Assembly: GCF_963924675.1 (NCBI RefSeq)
Contig: NC_089222.1
Location: 1,674,001 to 1,738,000, forward strand
Source: Phocoena phocoena
Lineage: Eukaryota > Chordata > Mammalia > Artiodactyla > Phocoenidae
Length of the DNA stretch: 64,000 nt
Direction of reading: 5' to 3'
The position numbers and the translations under genes were made by a program. This document shows positions 52,411 through 63,554 of the stretch, piece by piece. A model generated the notes under the pieces. The model was not told the DNA's origin. It saw only the letters and a list, made by a program, of their open reading frames with translations, and made no database searches. How positions within the stretch are numbered: position 1 is the stretch's first letter; every line of letters begins with the position of its first letter.

Positions 52411-53997
52411 TAATTCACAAACCTGCAGAGTTATAAATGACAGCTATCCTCCAAAAATATATTGAAGTAAGCCTGCAAAGGGGACTTGAAAGCGGGGCAG
52501 AAATTCAGGAAAACGATTGAAGGGTTAAACTGGAATTGCACTTAAAGAATAGGAAAAGAGGCAGAACGTCGATAATGATGCACTTGTCCAAAAAGTGCGG
52601 ATGCTTTTTGCCCTAAATGTATTCAGGAAAAAACGCATACGCACTTTTTGGCCAACCAAGCAAGCTTGTAAATAAACCTGCACTACAATGAAGTCTCAGT
52701 GCCCCCCAGGGCAAAAGGGCCATTTAAAAAAATTGTAAAATCCAGAAACGGAGGACAGGCAATGGAAAACAGGGATCCTTATTATGCTGATGCATATGAT
52801 GTAAATTGCCGACAGCCATTCTGGAGAAGTGTTATGTGTTTCCTGAAACACGTAAGAAACAAAGCAACACAGCCTATGGCACTTCCACTTATGGTCCTAC
52901 AGCTTAGGGAAATTAAAATCAAAAACACCCAGCCACCTCAAAATTTCTGACCTCTCTGTTCACAAGAACCTCGTTTACAGTACCAGGTAAATATCTCAGA
53001 GAGCAAACAATGGATAAAGAAGTTGTGGTACGTACATACAATGGAATATCACTCAGCAATGAAATCTGTGTCATCAGGCCCGTAGCGGCATAGTGAGTGG
53101 ATTCAGGTATGGTGATTCTACGTGAAATAAGTCACACATAAAAAGAAACATCATAAAATATCACTAATACACAGTATGTAAACTTGACTACACATGAACT
53201 GAATTACAAAACAGAACAGTCTCAAATTTAGAAAACCAACTTGTGCTTTCTTATGGAGAAAGGTGCGTTGGAGTGCTGCATAAAACCAGAGACTGAAATT
53301 AGCACAGATACCGTTCCATAAGCCAAATATGTAATAGACAAGACCTACTCCTTGCTCAACGAAATGGACTCAACACCACATATTCAACGCCTAGGAATAT
53401 AGCTGACTAGGAAGAATCTTAAAACCCATGGATATTTATGTCTCCGTAAGAGAATCAAGAGTGTGTACAGCGGCATTAACGCAGCAGTGAAAATCCGATA
53501 AATCCCAGTGTCAAAAAAAAATTTCAAAAACAAAACACAATGACAGTGAAATAGAGAGCAATTCTTAAATAACTCACACAGGGCATGTGATGCAACCTGG
53601 TTTACCACATCTACACCCAGAGCTGGGTGAGAGATAAGGCTGGACCCTTTGGGCTGATAGCATTGGTGAGGTTCAGTGAGCAAATGCAGACCCTTTGATG
53701 TCATACTGCCTGGTACCCATTCCATGGTTCCCAACTCTCCAGGTTCAAGGGATTCTTCCTTCTGCTAAAATTTTCATGGGAAACCCAGAGTATGCTCCAC
53801 CGTGTGACTGGGAAACCTTTTTACATGCATGTCTGTTTTCGTCCCCTGGTACTCAGGTTCACCATTCCAGACCCTTTTCTTACACTCTCCCCATTTGGAG
53901 AGTCAGTGCCTTTAACCTCCTGTTTGGCACTCTTTGCAATTTCTGCGCAAGATGAACAGGAATACGGAGAACCAATGGGAGACTATCTGTAGGTGTG
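52411..53997 (+). repeat. Satellite unit 31, decayed edge copy
   Basis: The first 80 or so bases look like the core, then differences become dense (GATTGAAGGGTTAAACTGG, GCACTTAAAGAATAGG, GATGCATATGATG). The palindrome left arm is eroded (52584 on), while the right arm is intact with CGCAC. The AATAAA is lost in a run of A near 53513. The unit is cut at offset about 1,590 by the L1 that follows. Confidence 0.88.
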
Positions 53998-54008
53998 TGC
54001 ACGGGCAA
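53998..54008 (+). repeat. Target-site duplication, left copy
   Basis: TGCACGGGCAA directly before the T-run of the inserted L1. It is ordinary satellite sequence, seen at this offset in many units as TGCACGGGCAA. Confidence 0.85.
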
Positions 54009-54680
54009 ATATTTTTTTTTACATCTTTATTGGTGTATAATTGCTTTACAGTGGTGTGTTAGTTTTTGCTTTATAACAAAGTGAATCAGCTATACATATA
54101 CATATGCTCCCTGTGTCTTCCCTCTTGTTTCTCCCTCCCTCCCTCTCTCCCCCTTCCCCCCCTCCAGGCTGTCCCAACGCCCCGAGCTAATATCCCTGTG
54201 CCTTGCGGCTGCTTCCCCCTTGCTATCTACCTTACTACATTTGTTAGTGTGTATATGTCCATGACTCTCTCTCGCCCTGTCAAAACTCACCATTCCCCCT
54301 CCCCATATCCTCAATTCCGTTCTCCAGTAGGTCTGCGCCTCTATTCCTGTCTTATCCCTAGGTTCTTCATGACATTTTTTTCCTTTAAATTCCATATATA
54401 TGTGTTAGCATACACTATTTGTCTTTTTCTTTCTGACTTACTTCACTCTGTATGACAGACTCTAGGTCTATCCATCTCATTACAAATAACTCAGTTTCAT
54501 TTCTTTTTAAGGCTGAGTAATATTCCATTGTGTATATGTGCCACATCTTCTTTATCCATTCGTCCGATGATGGGTGCTTAGGTTCTTTCCATCTCCGGGC
54601 TATTGTAAATAGAGCTGCAATGAACATTTTGGTACATGACTCTTTTTGAATTTTGGTTTTCTCAGGGTATATGCCCAGTA
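54009..54680 (-). mobile_element. 5'-truncated L1, 3' end, inserted in satellite
   Basis: Non-LTR retrotransposon remnant whose sense strand is minus. The poly(A) tail shows as a T-run at 54012-54020, and AATAAA is at 54026-54031 on the minus strand. A polypurine stretch (CT-rich on plus) lies at about 54117-54170 in the 3' UTR. The truncated ORF2 end follows toward 54680. It matches the L1 3' end common in whale and ruminant genomes. It interrupts unit 31 and is flanked by 11-bp target-site duplications, so it entered after the satellite existed here. Confidence 0.92.
54415..54627 (-). pseudogene. L1 ORF2 C-terminal fragment
   Basis: 70-codon open stretch containing FIAALFTIARRWKEPKHPSS, then DEWIKKMWHIYTMEYYSALK and VMRWIDLESVIQSEVSQKEK. 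These are characteristic of the end of L1 ORF2p. The catalytic domains are missing through 5' truncation. Its WIKK.WHI.TM.Y.SA.K stretch is the internal reference that shows the satellite frame is L1-derived. Confidence 0.85.
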
Positions 54681-54691
54681 TGCACGGGCAA
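54681..54691 (+). repeat. Target-site duplication, right copy
   Basis: TGCACGGGCAA immediately after the 5'-truncated end of the L1, identical to 53998-54008. Confidence 0.85.
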
Positions 54692-55041
54692 TTTTAACAC
54701 TCATTTCCCAACAGGAAAAGGAATTAACCAAAGGCTCAGCATGCCGTGCTGGAACAAGATTAGGGCCTGAAGCAATCCTGCGGTTTTGTGGCCAGCTCAC
54801 AAGAAAGCGAGTTGAGGAAAGGAGCTCAGGGACACTGTCATTCACATACCTGCAGACTTATAAATGACAGAAATCGTACAAAAATATATTGAATTAAGGC
54901 TGCGAAGAGGACTTGAAAGTGGGGCAGAATTGCTGGAATCCGATTTCAGGAGGTAGACGTGAATTGCTCTGAAAGCATAAGAGAAGTGGCAGAACCTCGT
55001 CAATGAAGCACTTGGCCAAAAAGGGCATATGCATTTTTTCC
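54681..55041 (+). repeat. Archaic satellite fragment, left of minisatellite
   Basis: Continues unit 31 after the L1 (offset about 1,585), crosses a unit boundary at 54838, and runs to the palindrome. It shares edge-only states with 60413 onward (TTTTGTGGCCAGCT, and GCAGAATTGC followed by GGAATC). It ends after 30 of the 36 bases of the palindrome's left arm (55012-55041), where foreign sequence starts. Confidence 0.9.
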
Positions 55042-58000
55042 AGGGCCATCATTCACGGGAGTAGGAGGCTCCCAGCATGCTCCAGTGGCCAACAGAGGGC
55101 CCACGTCGCCAAGGCAATGTGAGCTAGCCAGGCAGGAGTGACCTGACATCAGAGGGCCCACCTCACAGAATGGTAGGGAACCCAGCCAGGATCAGACTCT
55201 CCCCAGAGGGCCCACATCACCAAGGTGATGGGAACCAGGCAGGAGTGTCCTCACACCCGTGGGGCCACATCATCAAAAGTTGAGGTACCCAGCACATGTG
55301 GCCTCAAACCAGAGGACCCACATCACCATGGGTTTTGGAGTGAGGCAGGCAGGATTAACCTCACAACACATGTCCCATTGTATACAAAAGGTGTGGAAAC
55401 CAGCAGTTGGATCTTCCTAGCAGGCGGCCCAGAGCACTGAGGTTATGAGATCCAGGCCGGCATGAACTCACAACAGAGGGCCCTCATTGTGATTCTGTAA
55501 ACAACCCAGCCGTTGTGACCTCAGAGCAGAAGGCCCACATCCCCATGGGGAAGGGAAACAAGCAGGAGTGTCATCGCAAGAGTGGGCACACATGAAAAAA
55601 TGTGGGGAGCCCAGCAATTAGTGCCTGATGCCAGAGGACCCTCATCACCGAGGGGCGGTGGCTCCCAGCCAGCTCCGACTGCTACCAGAGGGGCGACGTC
55701 GCCAATGCGGAGTGCGACAACCAGGCAGGAGTGACCTCAGAGCAGAGGGTCAACCTCACAGAAGTGTGAAGAACCAAAGAGGATCAGATTCTCACCAGAG
55801 GGCCCACATCACCAAGGGAACGGGAACCAGGCAGGAGTGTCCTCACACTAGTGGGGCCACATCACCGAAAAGTGAGGGACCCAGCACACGTGGCCTCAAA
55901 CCAGAGGACACACATCACAAGGGAGCTGGGATTGAGGCAGGCAGGAGGAGCCTCAAAACAGAGGGACCATAGAATTAAAGAGGTGAAGAATCCCGCAGTT
56001 GGAACCTCCCAGCAGGCGGCCAGGAGCAGCGAGACTATGGGATCCAGGCCGGAGTGATCTCACACCAGAGGGCCGTCATCATGAAACTGTGAGCAACCTA
56101 GGCGTTGGGATCTCAGAGCAGAAGGCCCACATTCCCATGGGGTTGGGAACCTGTCAGAAGTGTACTCGCACCACAGGGCACACATCAGAGAATTTAGGGA
56201 ACCCAGGAGTTAGGGCCTGACGCCAGAGGGCCCTCATTACCAAGGGGAGGAGACTCCAATCAGGCACCAACACCCAACTGAGGTCCCACGTCGCCAAGGT
56301 GACGTGTGACAGCCAGGTAGGAGTGATCTCACCGCAGAGGGCCTACCTCACAGAAGGGTGAGGAACACAGCCAGGATAAGACTCTCACCAGAGGGCCCAC
56401 ATCACCAAGGTGATCAGAACCAGGCAGGAGAGTCTTCACACCAGTGTGGCCACATCATAGAAAGGTGAGGAACCCAGCACATGTGGCCTAAACCAGAAGA
56501 CCCACATCTCCAAGGGGCTCGGAATGAGGCAGGCAGGAGTAGCCTCACAACACAGGGCCCATAGAATAAAAAAGCTGAGGAATCCAGCAATGGGAACCTC
56601 CCAGCAGGCGGCCAAGAGCACCAAGTCTATGCGATTCAGGCCGCAGTAAACTCACAGCAGAGGGTCCACATCATGAAACTGCGAGCAACCCAGCCATTTG
56701 GACCTCAGAGCAGAAGGTCCACATCCCCAAGGTGTTGGGAGCATGGCAGGAGTGTCCTCGCACCACTTAGCACATATCAGAAAATGTGGGTACCCAGCAG
56801 TTAGGGCCTGACGCCAGAGGGCCCTCATCACTGTGGGGAGGAGGCTCCCAGCATGTTCCAACTACCACAAGAGGGCCCACGTCGCCAAGGCGGGGTGTGC
56901 CAGCCAGGCAGGAGTGACCTCACAGCAGACGGCCCACCTCAAAGAAGTGTGAGGAACCCAACCAGGATCAGACTCTCACCAGAGGGCCCATATCACCAAG
57001 GGGACAGGAACCAGGCACGAGTGTCCTCACACCAGTAGGGCCACATCACTAAAAGATGAGGAAACTGGTACATGTGGCCACAAACCAGATGACCTACATC
57101 ACCAAGGGGCTGGGAGTGACACAGGCAGGAGGAGCCTCCCAACACAGGGCCCAAAGAATAAAAAAGGTGAGGAACCCAGCAGTTGGAACTTCCCAGCAGG
57201 CGGCCCAGAGTACAGAGGCTATGGGATCTAGGAATGAGTGAACTAACACCAGAGAGCTAACATCAGGAAACTGTGAGCAACCCAGTCGTTGGAACCTCAG
57301 AGCAGAAGGCCCATATCGCCATGGGGATGGGAACATTTCACGAGTGTCCTGGCATCACTGGGCTCACATCAGAAAACCTGGGGAGCCCAGCAGTTAGAGC
57401 CTGACGCCAGAGGGACCTCATCACCGAGGACAGGAGTCTCCAAAAGGATCCAACTGCCACCAGAGGGCCGACGTCACCAAGACAATGGGAGCAAGCCAGG
57501 CAGGAGTTACCTCAGAGCACAGGGCCCACCTCACAGAACGGTAAGGAACCCAGCCAGGATCAGACTCTCACCAGAGGGGCCACATCACCAAGGGGCTGGG
57601 AAACAGGCACGAGTGTCCTCACACCATTGGGGCCACATCATCGAAAGGTGAGGGACCCAGCACACGTGGCCTCACACCAGAGGACACACATCACAATGGG
57701 GCTGGGATTGAGGCAGGCAGGAGGAGCCTCAAAACAGAGGGCCCATAGAATAAAAAAGGTGAGGAATCCCGCAGTTGGAACCTCCCAGCAGGCGTCCAGG
57801 AGCAGCAAGCCTATGGGATCTAGGCCGGAATGAACGCACATCAGAGGGCCCTCATCAAGAAACTGTGAGCACCCCAGCCATTGGGACCTCAGAGCAGAAG
57901 GCCCAAATTCCCATGGGGTTAGGAACCTGACAGGAGTGTACTCGCACCACAGGTCGCACATCTGCAAATTTTGGGAGCCCAGGAGTTAGGGTCTGACGCA

Positions 58001-60412
58001 AGAGGGCCCTCATTACCGAGGGACGGAGACTCGCAGCAGACACCAACTCCCAACTGAGGGCCCACGTCACCAAGGTGATGTGTGCCAGCCAGGCAGGAGT
58101 GACCTCACCGCAGAGGGCCTACCTCACAGAAGGGTGAGGAAACCAGCCAGGATAAGACTCTCACCAGAGGGCCCACATCACCAAGGGGATCGGAACCAGG
58201 CAGGAGGGTCCTCACACCAGTGTGGCCACATTATAGAAAGGTGAGGAACCCAGAACATGTGGCCTAAAACAGGGGACCCACATCTCCAAGGGGCTAGGAG
58301 TGAGGCAAGCAGGAGTATCCTCACAAAATAGAGCCCACAGAATAAAAGTTGTGAGGAATCCAGCAGTTGGAACCGGCCAGTAGGCCGCCCAGAGCACAGA
58401 GTCTATGGGATCCAGGCCACAGCAAACTCACAGCAGAGGTCCCACATCATGAAACTGTGAGCAACCCAGCGGATGGGACCTCAGAGCAGAAGGCCCACAT
58501 CCCTATGGGGATGGGAACCTGACAGGAGTGTCCTCGGCCCACTTCCACGAATCAGAAAATGTGGGAACCCAGCAGTTAGGACCTGAGGCCAGAGGACCCT
58601 CATCACCGAGGGGAGGAGGCTCCCAGCAGGCTCCAACTGCCACCATAAGGCCGATGTCACCAAGGCGGGGTGTGCCAACCAGGCAGGAGTGACCTCAGAG
58701 CAGAAAGCCCACCTCACAGAAGTGTGAGGAACCCAACAAGGATCAGACTGTCACCAGAGGGCCAACATCACCAAGGGAATGGGAACCAGGCAGGAGTGTC
58801 CTCACACCAGTGGGGCTACATCACCATAATTTGAGGGACCCAGCACACGTGGCCTCAAACCTGAGGACACACATCACCAAGGGGCTGGGAGTGAGGCAGG
58901 CCAGAGGATCCTCAAAACAGAGGGACCATAGAATAAAAAAGGTGAGGAATCCCACAGTTGGAACCTCCGGCAGGCAGCCAGGAGCAGCGAGGCTATGGGA
59001 TCTAGGCAGGAGTGAACTCACACCAGAGGGCCCTCATCATGAAACTGTGAGCAACACAGCCGTTGGGACCTCAGAGCAGAAGGCTCACATCCCCATGGGG
59101 ATGGGAACCTGGCAGGAGTGTCCTTGCACCACTTAGCACGAATCAGAAAATGTGGGAACCCAGCAGTTAGGGCCTGAGGCCAGAGGGCCCTCATCACCGA
59201 GGGGAGGAGGCTCCCAGCAGGCTCCAACTGCCACCATATGGCCGACGTTGCCAAGGCGGGGTGTGCCAGCCAGGCAGGAGTGACCTCAGAGCAGAGGGCC
59301 CACCTCACAGAAGGGTGAGGAACCTAACCAGGATCAGACTCTCACCAGAGGGCCAACATCACCAAGGTGATGGGAACCAGGCAAGACTGTCCTAACAGCA
59401 GTGGGGCCAACATCACCAAGGGAATGGGAACCAGGCAAGAGTGTCCTCACACCAGTGTGGCCACATTATAGAAAGGTGAGGAACACAGCACATGTGGCCT
59501 CAAACAAGGGGACACACATCACGAAGGGGCTGGGAGTGAGGCATGCAGGAGGAGACGCACAACCGAGGGCCCATAGAATAAAAAAGGTGAGGAATCGAGA
59601 AGTTGGAAACTCCAAGCTGGAGGCCCAGAGCACTGACACTATGGGATACAGGCCAGAGTGAACACACAGCAAAGGGCCCACATCATGAAACTGTGAGCAA
59701 CCCAGCAGTTGGGACCACAGAACAGAAGTCCCACATGCCCATGGGGATGGGAACCTGGCAGGAGTGACTCGCACCACTGGGCACACATCAGAAAATGTGT
59801 GGAGCCCAGCACTTAGGGCCTGACACCAGAAGGCCCTCATCACTGAGGGGAGGAGGCCCCAGCACGCTCCAACTGCCACCAGAGGGTCCACGTCGCCAAG
59901 GCGACGTGCGCCAGCCAGGCAGGATTGACCTCACAGCAGAGGGCCCACATCATGAAAGTGTGAGCAACCCAGCCGTTAGGACCTCAGAACAGAAGGCCCA
60001 CACGCTCATGAGGATGGGAACCTGGCAGGAGTGCCCTCGTACCACTTAGCACGTATCAGAAAATGTGGGAACCCCGCCATTAGGGTCTGACGCCAGAGGG
60101 CCTCATCACCGCGGGAAGGAGGCTCCCAGCAGGCTCCAACTGCCACCAGGGTGCCGAAGTCAACAAGGCGGGTTGTGCCAGCCAGGCAGGAGTGACCTCA
60201 GAGAAGAGGGCTCACCTCACGGATGTGTGAGGAACCCAACCAGGATCAGAGTCTCACCAGAGGGCCCACATCACCAAGGGGATGGGAACCAGGCAGGAGT
60301 GTCCACACACCAGTGTGGCCACATCATCAAAAGATGAGGAACCCATCACATATGGCCTCAAACCTGAGGACATACATCACCATGTGGCTGGGAGTGAGGC
60401 AGGTATGTGGAG
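55042..60412. repeat. GC-rich minisatellite, 54-bp subunits in 591-bp blocks
   Basis: Subunits of about 51-58 bp start with forms of CAGAGGGCCCACATCACC and end near CAGGAGTG..CTCAC. About eleven distinguishable subunits make one higher-order block. The marker GATCAGACTCT (or GATAAGACTCT) starts at 55190, 55782, 56375, 56966, 57558, 58152, 58741, 59332 and 60244. The spacing is 589-594 bp, except the last step of 912 bp. Open frames here on both strands are periodic by-products. I do not recognise a named family; composition and sequence are unlike the 1.75-kb satellite. Confidence 0.93.
59332..60243. repeat. Irregular block of the minisatellite (912 bp)
   Basis: The only block that breaks the 591-bp rhythm. 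One subunit is doubled near 59345-59455 (CCAACATCACCAAGG appears twice in succession). Near 59940 the order jumps back, with CAGAGGGCCCACATCATG used where CACCTCACAG is expected. This looks like out-of-register recombination. Confidence 0.7.
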
Positions 60413-61523
60413 GGGCACATTTAACTCTAATTTCCCACCAGGAAGAGGAATTAACCAAAGGCTCAGAGTGCCGTGCCGGACCCTGATTATGGCCTGAAGC
60501 AAACCTGCAGTTTTGTGGCCAGCTTACAAGGAAGCGAGTTAAGAAAGGAGCTCAGGGGCACTGTAATTCACAAACCTGCAGAGATAAATGACAGCTATTG
60601 GCAAAAATATATCGAAGTAAGTCTGCAAAGAGGACTTGAAAACGAGGCAGAATTGCAGGAATCATATTTCAAGAGGTAGATTGGAATTGCATTTAAAGCA
60701 TATGAAAAGCGGCAGATCTTTGACAGTGATGCACATGGACAAAAAGTGCGTATACATTTTTCCTGAATATATTCAGGAAAAAACGCATATGAACATTTTG
60801 GCCAACCAAGCACTCCAGCAATGGAAATCCACACTACAATGAAGTCACATTTCCCATTCGTCAAAAAGGCCATCTGAATAAAGTGTAAAATCCAGAAACA
60901 CAGGACAGGCCATGGAGAACAGGGAGCCATGTTATGCTGATGGGCGGGATGTAAATTGCCAACAGACACTCCGGAGATGTTCATGGTGTATCCTGAAACA
61001 TCTAAAAAACAAAGCTACAGAGCCTAGGGCACTTCCACTTTTGGCCCTATAGCTTAGGAAAATTAAAATCAACAAGACACAGCCAACACAAAATTTAGGG
61101 CTGCTGTGTTTACAAGAACCTCGAGTCCAGTACAAATTAAATATCCCAGAAAGAAAAAAATGGATAAAGAAGATGTGCTACTTACGTACAACGGAATATC
61201 ACTCAGCAGTGAAATCAATGTCATCAGGCCTGTAGCAGCAAATTGAGTGGATTTAATTATGATGATTCTAAGAGAAATATGTCACACAAAGAAAGATAAT
61301 TATCATAAGATATCACTAATAGAGGGAGTGTAAACTTGGCTACACATAAACTGAATTACAAAACCGAACAGAGTCTCACATTTAGATAAAAACCTTATGC
61401 TTCCTTAAGGGGAAAGTTGAGTTGGGCTGCTGTATAAAAACAGATTGAAATTAGCACACATACCATTCCATAAGCCAAATACGTAATAAACAAGACCTAC
61501 TCTTTGCTCAACGAAATAGACTC
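60413..61523 (+). repeat. Archaic satellite copy, right of minisatellite
   Basis: Resumes at offset about 1,590 of one unit, crosses the boundary at 60564, and runs to offset about 965 (CTCAACGAAATAGACTCA). Palindrome remnant 60735-60805 is recognisable but eroded (GTATACATTTTTCC; CATATGAACATTTTGG). Many bases differ from the core, and several agree with L1 instead (AAGAAGATGTGCTAC; ACGGAATATCACTCAGCAG). It looks like an older member of the family that escaped homogenisation. Confidence 0.88.
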
Positions 61524-62260
61524 ATCCATGGTGTATCACCTCACACCTATTAGAATGGGCATCATCAGAAAATCTACAAACAACAAATGCTGGAAACGGC
61601 GTGGAGATAAGGAATCCTCTTCCACTATTGTTGGGAACGTAAATTGATACAGTCACTGTGGAGAACATTATGGAGTTTCTTATAAAACTAAGAATAGAAT
61701 TACCATATGATACAGCAATCCCTCTACTGGGCATATACCCAGACAAAACCATAAATCAAAAAGAGACATTCACCACAATGTTCATTGCATCACTATTTAC
61801 ACTATCCAGGAAATGGAAGCAACCTAAATGCCCACAGACTGACGAATGCATAAAGATGTGGTACATAAATAAAATGGAATATTACTAAGCCATAAAAAGG
61901 AATGAAATTGGGACATTTGTAGAGACGTTGATGGATCTAGAGACTGTCATACAGAGTGAAGTAAGTCAGAAAGAGAAAAACAAATCTTGTATATTAATGC
62001 ATATATGTGGAACCTAGAAAAATTGTACAGATGAACCGTTTTGCAAGGCAGAAATAGAGCAATACATGTATACAACAAGCGTATGGACAACAAGGGGGGA
62101 AAGCTGTTGGGGGTGGTGGTGGGAGGAGTTGAGATATTGGGATTGGCATGTATACATTTATATGTATAAAGTAGATAACCAAAAACAACCTGCTGTATAA
62201 AAATATAAAATTAAATTCAAAATAAAAAAATAAAATTAAAAAAAGTAAAACAGAAAAAAT
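61524..62260 (+). mobile_element. 5'-truncated L1, 3' end (plus strand)
   Basis: Starts at GTGTATCACCTCACACC in the ORF2 C-terminal region. It continues through ATTGTTGGGAACGTAAATTG, a decayed ORF2 end, and the 3' UTR (GATGAACCGTTTTGCAAGGC, AACCTGCTGTATAAAAATA). It finishes in an impure A-rich tail to about 62260. The UTR type resembles the L1 common in whales and ruminants and differs from that in the satellite. I found no clear target-site duplication. Confidence 0.88.
61658..61888 (+). pseudogene. L1 ORF2 C-terminal fragment (plus strand)
   Basis: 76-codon open stretch with PYDTAIPLLGIYPDKTINQK, FIASLFTLSRKWKQPKCP and CIKMWYINKMEYY, typical of the end of L1 ORF2p. One codon is missing in the usual WIKK stretch and a TAA follows MEYY, so it is decayed. 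Confidence 0.8.
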
Positions 62261-63554
62261 ATTCTTCCCTTCACATACATGTATTTATATGAATAAATTA
62301 TTTCCATGCTTATATCTGTAAATACACAAAAGAGGAATAAAATCTACCTTGAACCAAAAACGAAAAAAAGATAAAAAAGAACAGAACCCACCAGTTACAC
62401 AGAGGAAAACCGTTTCAGGGCACTTGCTCCAATTGCAAACAATTCTGAAGTTGGTCAGTGGTGGGGAATCACCTCCCATTCAGCCAGCATGCTCCTCGCA
62501 ACAAGCGTCCTCACTGCAAAGCTGGGGGACCGTGCCGAGGTATCTGTGAGTAAACGTGGGCCGAGCCCCAGGCCAGCTGCTGCTGAAATGTTCCCACCCT
62601 TCCAAGGCTAAACACCTGAATATGTACAAGGACTTGAAAACCTAGAGGAAGGGCCATGGAGCCACATGAGGGACAGCATGCCAGCCGACTTGGTGCCTGC
62701 AGGCCAGCCAGGATGGTCCTGGCCCTGGGTGCTCTTCTGGAAGCTCTCCATTTCCCTGCCTGAGATACCCCTGCTGTCCCGGTCCCCACTGCTTTCTTCC
62801 TTCCTCACCTGTGCCCAGGGAGAAATTCCAGCGGCAGGTGTGGGTGACACATCCTCTTCTTTAGCAGGTAGCATCTTGGCAACCGCTGCAGAAAGTCCAG
62901 CAGAGCCCCACTCACACTGGGACACCCACAAAGCCGTGGCCTCTCACTCCCTCCCACCAGCCCAGCCCCGAGACTGCTGACAGGGCAGAGAAAATGGCGT
63001 CAGGCACAGCTGCAGGGGCTCTTGCTGCCTGGAGCGGTGTTTATATTGATCTCAACCCAGGCACACCTGGGGAGGGCTGGCCGGCACGGTCAGGCTTCCC
63101 AAGCCAGCCAATAATCACCCCTCAGGGTCTCACAGTTGCTGAAAATGGAACTTGCTGAATTGGCCAGGTCCAAGGAACAGGTGTGGGCTCCTGAGAGTCA
63201 GGATAGACAAGGGGCTGCAGCTCTGGCTTGTTTTCTAATTATATTATCTGGCCCATGAGTGGGAGACAACTTCAAGAAAACCCTCTCCTAATGAGAGGAA
63301 CCCAGGAGTCAGGGAGAGGAGGGGTGGGTGGTGGTTGGAGACAGAGGCCTGGTGCCCCGGGTGCAGTGGAAGTCTCTGGAAGACCAGGTGGAGGAGGCCG
63401 CACAGAGTGATGCCCAGGGTCACAGACCTGTCAGAGCTGCTGTTTGTTAGTTCAAGTCCTGCTCTGAGGTGCTCTGTGTCAGATCTGAGCGACAGGTGAG
63501 CTGGGAGTGCTCTGCAATGAGGGCTATGTGCACGGTTCCTGTGTGCCCAGCCCT
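62261..63554. other. Low-copy-looking sequence, no gene recognised
   Basis: A-rich to about 62400, then clearly GC-richer. A minus-strand open frame at 62608-62931 and a plus-strand one at 62666-62980 overlap and resemble no family I know. On the minus strand CACAG/GTGAGG near 62810 could pass for a splice donor, but nothing supports an exon. I see no SINE or tRNA here. Confidence 0.5.

Larger units (their letters stand above)
1..53997 (+). repeat. 1.75-kb satellite array, 31 tandem units
   Basis: Head-to-tail units all in one orientation. I set the phase at TAATTCACAAACCTGCAGAG. Unit lengths are 1,745-1,752 bp. Each unit holds, in order, a TATAAA-containing stretch (offset 22-27), a 72-bp palindrome (175-246), an L1 3'-end-derived half (about 276-1136) and an unrecognised half. 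Two sequence types occur. Type A has GCACTTCCAC, then a TAG at offset 492-494, then CAGACAGCC and AATATTTGG. Type B has GCAATTGCAC, no stop there, then CAGAGAGCC and AAAGTTTGG. Length and tandem form fit the cetacean common satellite; that identity is from memory of the family and is not searched. Every open frame inside the array is a by-product of the repeat. Confidence 0.95.

Noticed and set aside
1..53997. Ribosomal DNA spacer or plasmid repeat
   Set aside because: No rRNA-like sequence and no replication or partition gene; the L1 remnants show a mammalian nuclear genome.
55225..60679. Open frames of 60-140 codons on both strands of the minisatellite
   Set aside because: They follow the 54-bp and 591-bp periods, overlap one another on both strands and have no recognisable domain.
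62608..62931. 107-codon minus-strand open frame as a host exon
   Set aside because: No family resemblance, GC-rich chance frame, overlapped by a frame on the other strand; only a single donor-like GTGAGG.
62261..63554. Cetacean tRNA-derived SINE in the low-copy region
   Set aside because: I looked for the usual head sequence and tail and found neither.
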